DNA of 16,871 nt from Candidatus Sumerlaeota bacterium. GTDB taxonomy: Bacteria > Sumerlaeota > Sumerlaeia > MWCT01. How positions within the stretch are numbered: the stretch's first letter is position 1; each line of letters begins with the position of its first letter. The position numbers were made by a program, and so were the translations under genes. This document shows positions 15,901-16,871 of the stretch, one piece after another. Below the pieces are notes generated by a model. The model had not been told where the DNA came from, did not search any database, and saw only the letters and a list, made by a program, of their open reading frames with translations. The stretch lies in assembly GCA_026398545.1 (NCBI GenBank), contig JAPLSR010000214.1, positions 1-16,871 of the forward strand. Reading direction: 5' to 3'.

Positions 15901-16871
15901 GTTTTCTGTCAGTTCAACAGCCTTCAGATAGACCTCAAGGGCTTTATCCTCAAGAATTTCGGAGTGGAGATAAGCCTGGGCGAGAGCCCTGATGGCATCA
16001 GGGTTATCGGATTCCATCCTGTACATCGTCTCATAGATGGGGATATTTTCAGCGCCAAACTCACCCACCCGCATCAGGACATGTCCAAGTGCGCGCATTA
16101 CACGTCGGTTCTGGGGATTTTTTTCCAGGACGTGTCTGTAACACTGAATGGCAGAACCCAATGTCTCACTCTTCACGTAATCCTGTGCCTTTGTAATCAG
16201 ATGCAGAGTTACCACAAGGTTCACAACATTTTTGGTTATGATGATAAGGAGTGCAAGACCTGAGAGGGTGAGAATGACGATGAGGACAAGGTAATTGCGG
16301 AATGTGGCGCGCGCGTGAATTTTCCCGGCGTCTTTATTACGTGGCTGAATGGCGAGCCACTTAGAGGAAGAGGTGATTGCGTCCCGCCATCTTTTTTCCC
16401 GAAAAGCCTTATCTGCATCCTCAGAGTATTGCTTCACAAGGCTCTTGATATGAAACTCCTGGGTATCGGCGAACTGTTTGTAAAAGGGGTCCAGTTTGCA
16501 GGTGCGGAACTGGTTTCCCCCGCGGCATGCCCACAGGATTTTTCCCGGCGCGAGTATGGCATCAATTTTAAGGACACGCAGAAAGGCTGGCGTCTCGGAG
16601 ATGAGAAGAATATCGACCTGCAGTTCTTTGCTTGCATTAAATATCACGGGTGCCTTGAGAAATGAGGTTCCCAGATTGAGATAATTCCCGTCATCGCCTT
16701 TCAAGGGGTCTATGAAATAACATTTCCCGCGCGTATCACCCGCAATAATAGCGGGGGAAAACCCCCTTCCGAAAATCAGGGCAGGTTCAGAGTTGAGACC
16801 GTATGACAGGCTGATTCGGTTCTTCATCCAGAGGTTTTCACCTGTTTTGCCGTTAAATCCAAAAATATAAT
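12985..16871 (-). CDS. Giant membrane protein: PQQ-like propeller, one TM helix, ~20 TPRs, C-terminal Ser/Thr kinase (5' end outside window)
   Basis: An in-frame Met is at 16825-16827, but the frame stays open to the window edge and reads YIFGFNGKTGENLW there, a typical blade of a PQQ-like beta-propeller, so the true start lies beyond 16871. Numbered from that Met (1280 residues visible): 1-125 end of the propeller, with a second blade-like segment KIDAILAPGKILW; 132-175 a TPR-like helical pair; about 178-198 a single membrane helix (NYLVLIVILTLSGLALLIII); about 213-985 some 20 TPR units; 1018-1280 a Hanks-type kinase. The kinase has the Gly loop GRGAMG (1028-1033), Lys1050 in VALKIL, HRDIKPANIM (His1143, Asp1145), DFG (Asp1164), GTPLYMSPEQ and the terminal Arg-containing block, so it looks active. 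The kinase must be cytoplasmic, which would place the propeller outside the membrane; that topology is inferred. It is convergent with trpD. Confidence 0.93.
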   Translation of the reverse strand, partial: YIFGFNGKTGENLWMKNRISLSYGLNSEPALIFGRGFSPAIIAGDTRGKCYFIDPLKGDDGNYLNLGTSFLKAPVIFNASKELQVDILLISETPAFLRVLKIDAILAPGKILWACRGGNQFRTCKLDPFYKQFADTQEFHIKSLVKQYSEDADKAFREKRWRDAITSSSKWLAIQPRNKDAGKIHARATFRNYLVLIVILTLSGLALLIIITKNVVNLVVTLHLITKAQDYVKSETLGSAIQCYRHVLEKNPQNRRVMRALGHVLMRVGEFGAENIPIYETMYRMESDNPDAIRALAQAYLHSEILEDKALEVYLKAVELTENKTRLEHMIGKVYFNKGQYETAGKHIRRALRGGETSLETYNTLTDIYLAMNYRTRKALSVFKKVYPLRKSDRKFLEALCDAYIDARDTGTEVKEVCEAVIEKNPGYLPAYIQLARIHLKDNNAAGTAQCASRILEIDPSNQDGLLLQSQYYLMENRKDLKALEVYKKSLLYFPENKEILRIIAHIYYENHRFDAEAAEFYQRAIASNPADVSILLALSKIANQTQDHDLTIATIEKLIDLGQFNNELLLQLAEAYRAGRYTHPRAEKIYTTALKIHPDDRDFIILLADVYLKQKKTDTTAIHAFENALKLDHSRNDICRQLVKAYIENKNFEHASRLASHLLSKIPGDEELSHIMALADLQSNKLDEAIQQYQAILRKNPEDSESFVNLALAYAHKNFVNDEAFDLYQKALKFAPDNDTLHRIMASALITNGRVSEGLEEFDKAIEASENARGAVIDDGLSLLAENPELLELRWYICRRMIESGRFREAMEECQTIFENAPAQAKQIIPFYEEILKKDPQNPLAHLHYGSFLKIMGRTEDARQAIEQAYRIMPTNHEVLNELVELYELLLGEKEDIEIRFQLGKLYLVKEEFDSAISCFQKTAQDFRWESESIKYLGHCFVRKGMLDLALQEFKKLSIDDELKEILYDLAQRYEAKRDLVGAKQVYRLLFAADINFRNVKIKFEMLAGSTSDPMVFEKTTIMNSLPEKAKRRYELLEELGRGAMGIVYRAKDNELDEIVALKILPDNLSNNPDALQRFKAEARNARRLSHKNIVRIHDIGEEMGRKYISMEFVNGSDLKRIIRETGAKIPLEKVLRYMIQTSQALSYAHSIGIIHRDIKPANIMITVKEEEVKVTDFGIAKIMESAEATMTGVVIGTPLYMSPEQVQGILVDKRTDIYSLGITMYELLTCKPPFYEGDLAYQHLHVSPEPIDGIPDALQAIIMKCLEKNRDERYPDAEDLWIELQKLAQSLL

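Noticed and set aside
13243..16665. Several long plus-strand frames (up to 247 aa) opposite the kinase gene
   Set aside because: They are antisense to a protein with clear TPR and kinase motifs throughout, and they show no domains, plausible starts or ribosome-binding sites of their own.
1..16871. CRISPR arrays, tRNA or rRNA genes, insertion sequences
   Set aside because: No regularly spaced repeats, cloverleaf-type sequences or transposase-like proteins were seen on either strand.

Overview
The window looks like a core-type chromosomal segment of an uncultured diderm (Gram-negative-type) bacterium. The pointers are a signal-peptide protein with a repetitive aromatic/proline pattern that suggests an outer-membrane protein, a lipoprotein, a GAF-type sensor histidine kinase and a giant TPR/Ser-Thr kinase. 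GC content is roughly 50% by eye (not counted). I cannot name the phylum. No transposase, CRISPR array, tRNA or rRNA was seen.

Layout. 1-1167: 3' part of a GAF sensor histidine kinase that enters from the left edge. 1230-2768: signal-peptide protein carrying about 16 copies of a short Trp/Phe-Pro-Phe/Leu-Phe motif. 2773-4226: RadC (JAMM fold) preceded by an endonuclease III-like HhH-GPD/4Fe-4S module whose first half now lies in another frame, so the locus reads as a frameshifted fusion. 4321-5490: secreted protein with three OB folds joined by Ala/Pro linkers, followed by an out-of-frame remnant of half of a fourth OB fold (5492-5608). 5767-8006: galT and galK, overlapping by ATGA. 8104-9124: DUF502-type membrane protein and a small lipoprotein. 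9197-9577: hisI. 9694-12860: trpE, trpG, trpD, the first steps of tryptophan synthesis. 12985 to the right edge, minus strand: a very large protein with a PQQ-like propeller end, one membrane helix, about 20 TPRs and a C-terminal Ser/Thr kinase; it runs off the window.

How the genes fit together. galT and galK form the core of the Leloir galactose pathway; galE is not here. trpE and trpG make the two subunits of anthranilate synthase, and trpD uses the anthranilate; trpC, trpF, trpA and trpB are not in the window. hisI sits just upstream and shares PRPP-dependent chemistry with trpD at the pathway level only. The envelope proteins (aromatic-repeat protein, OB-fold protein, DUF502 protein, lipoprotein) are interspersed without an obvious shared pathway.

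Points most worth a second look: the HhH-GPD/FeS-RadC fusion and its frameshift, the aromatic-motif repeat protein, the decayed fourth OB domain, the reversed layout of the kinase, and a 15-nt direct repeat that brackets trpG-trpD.
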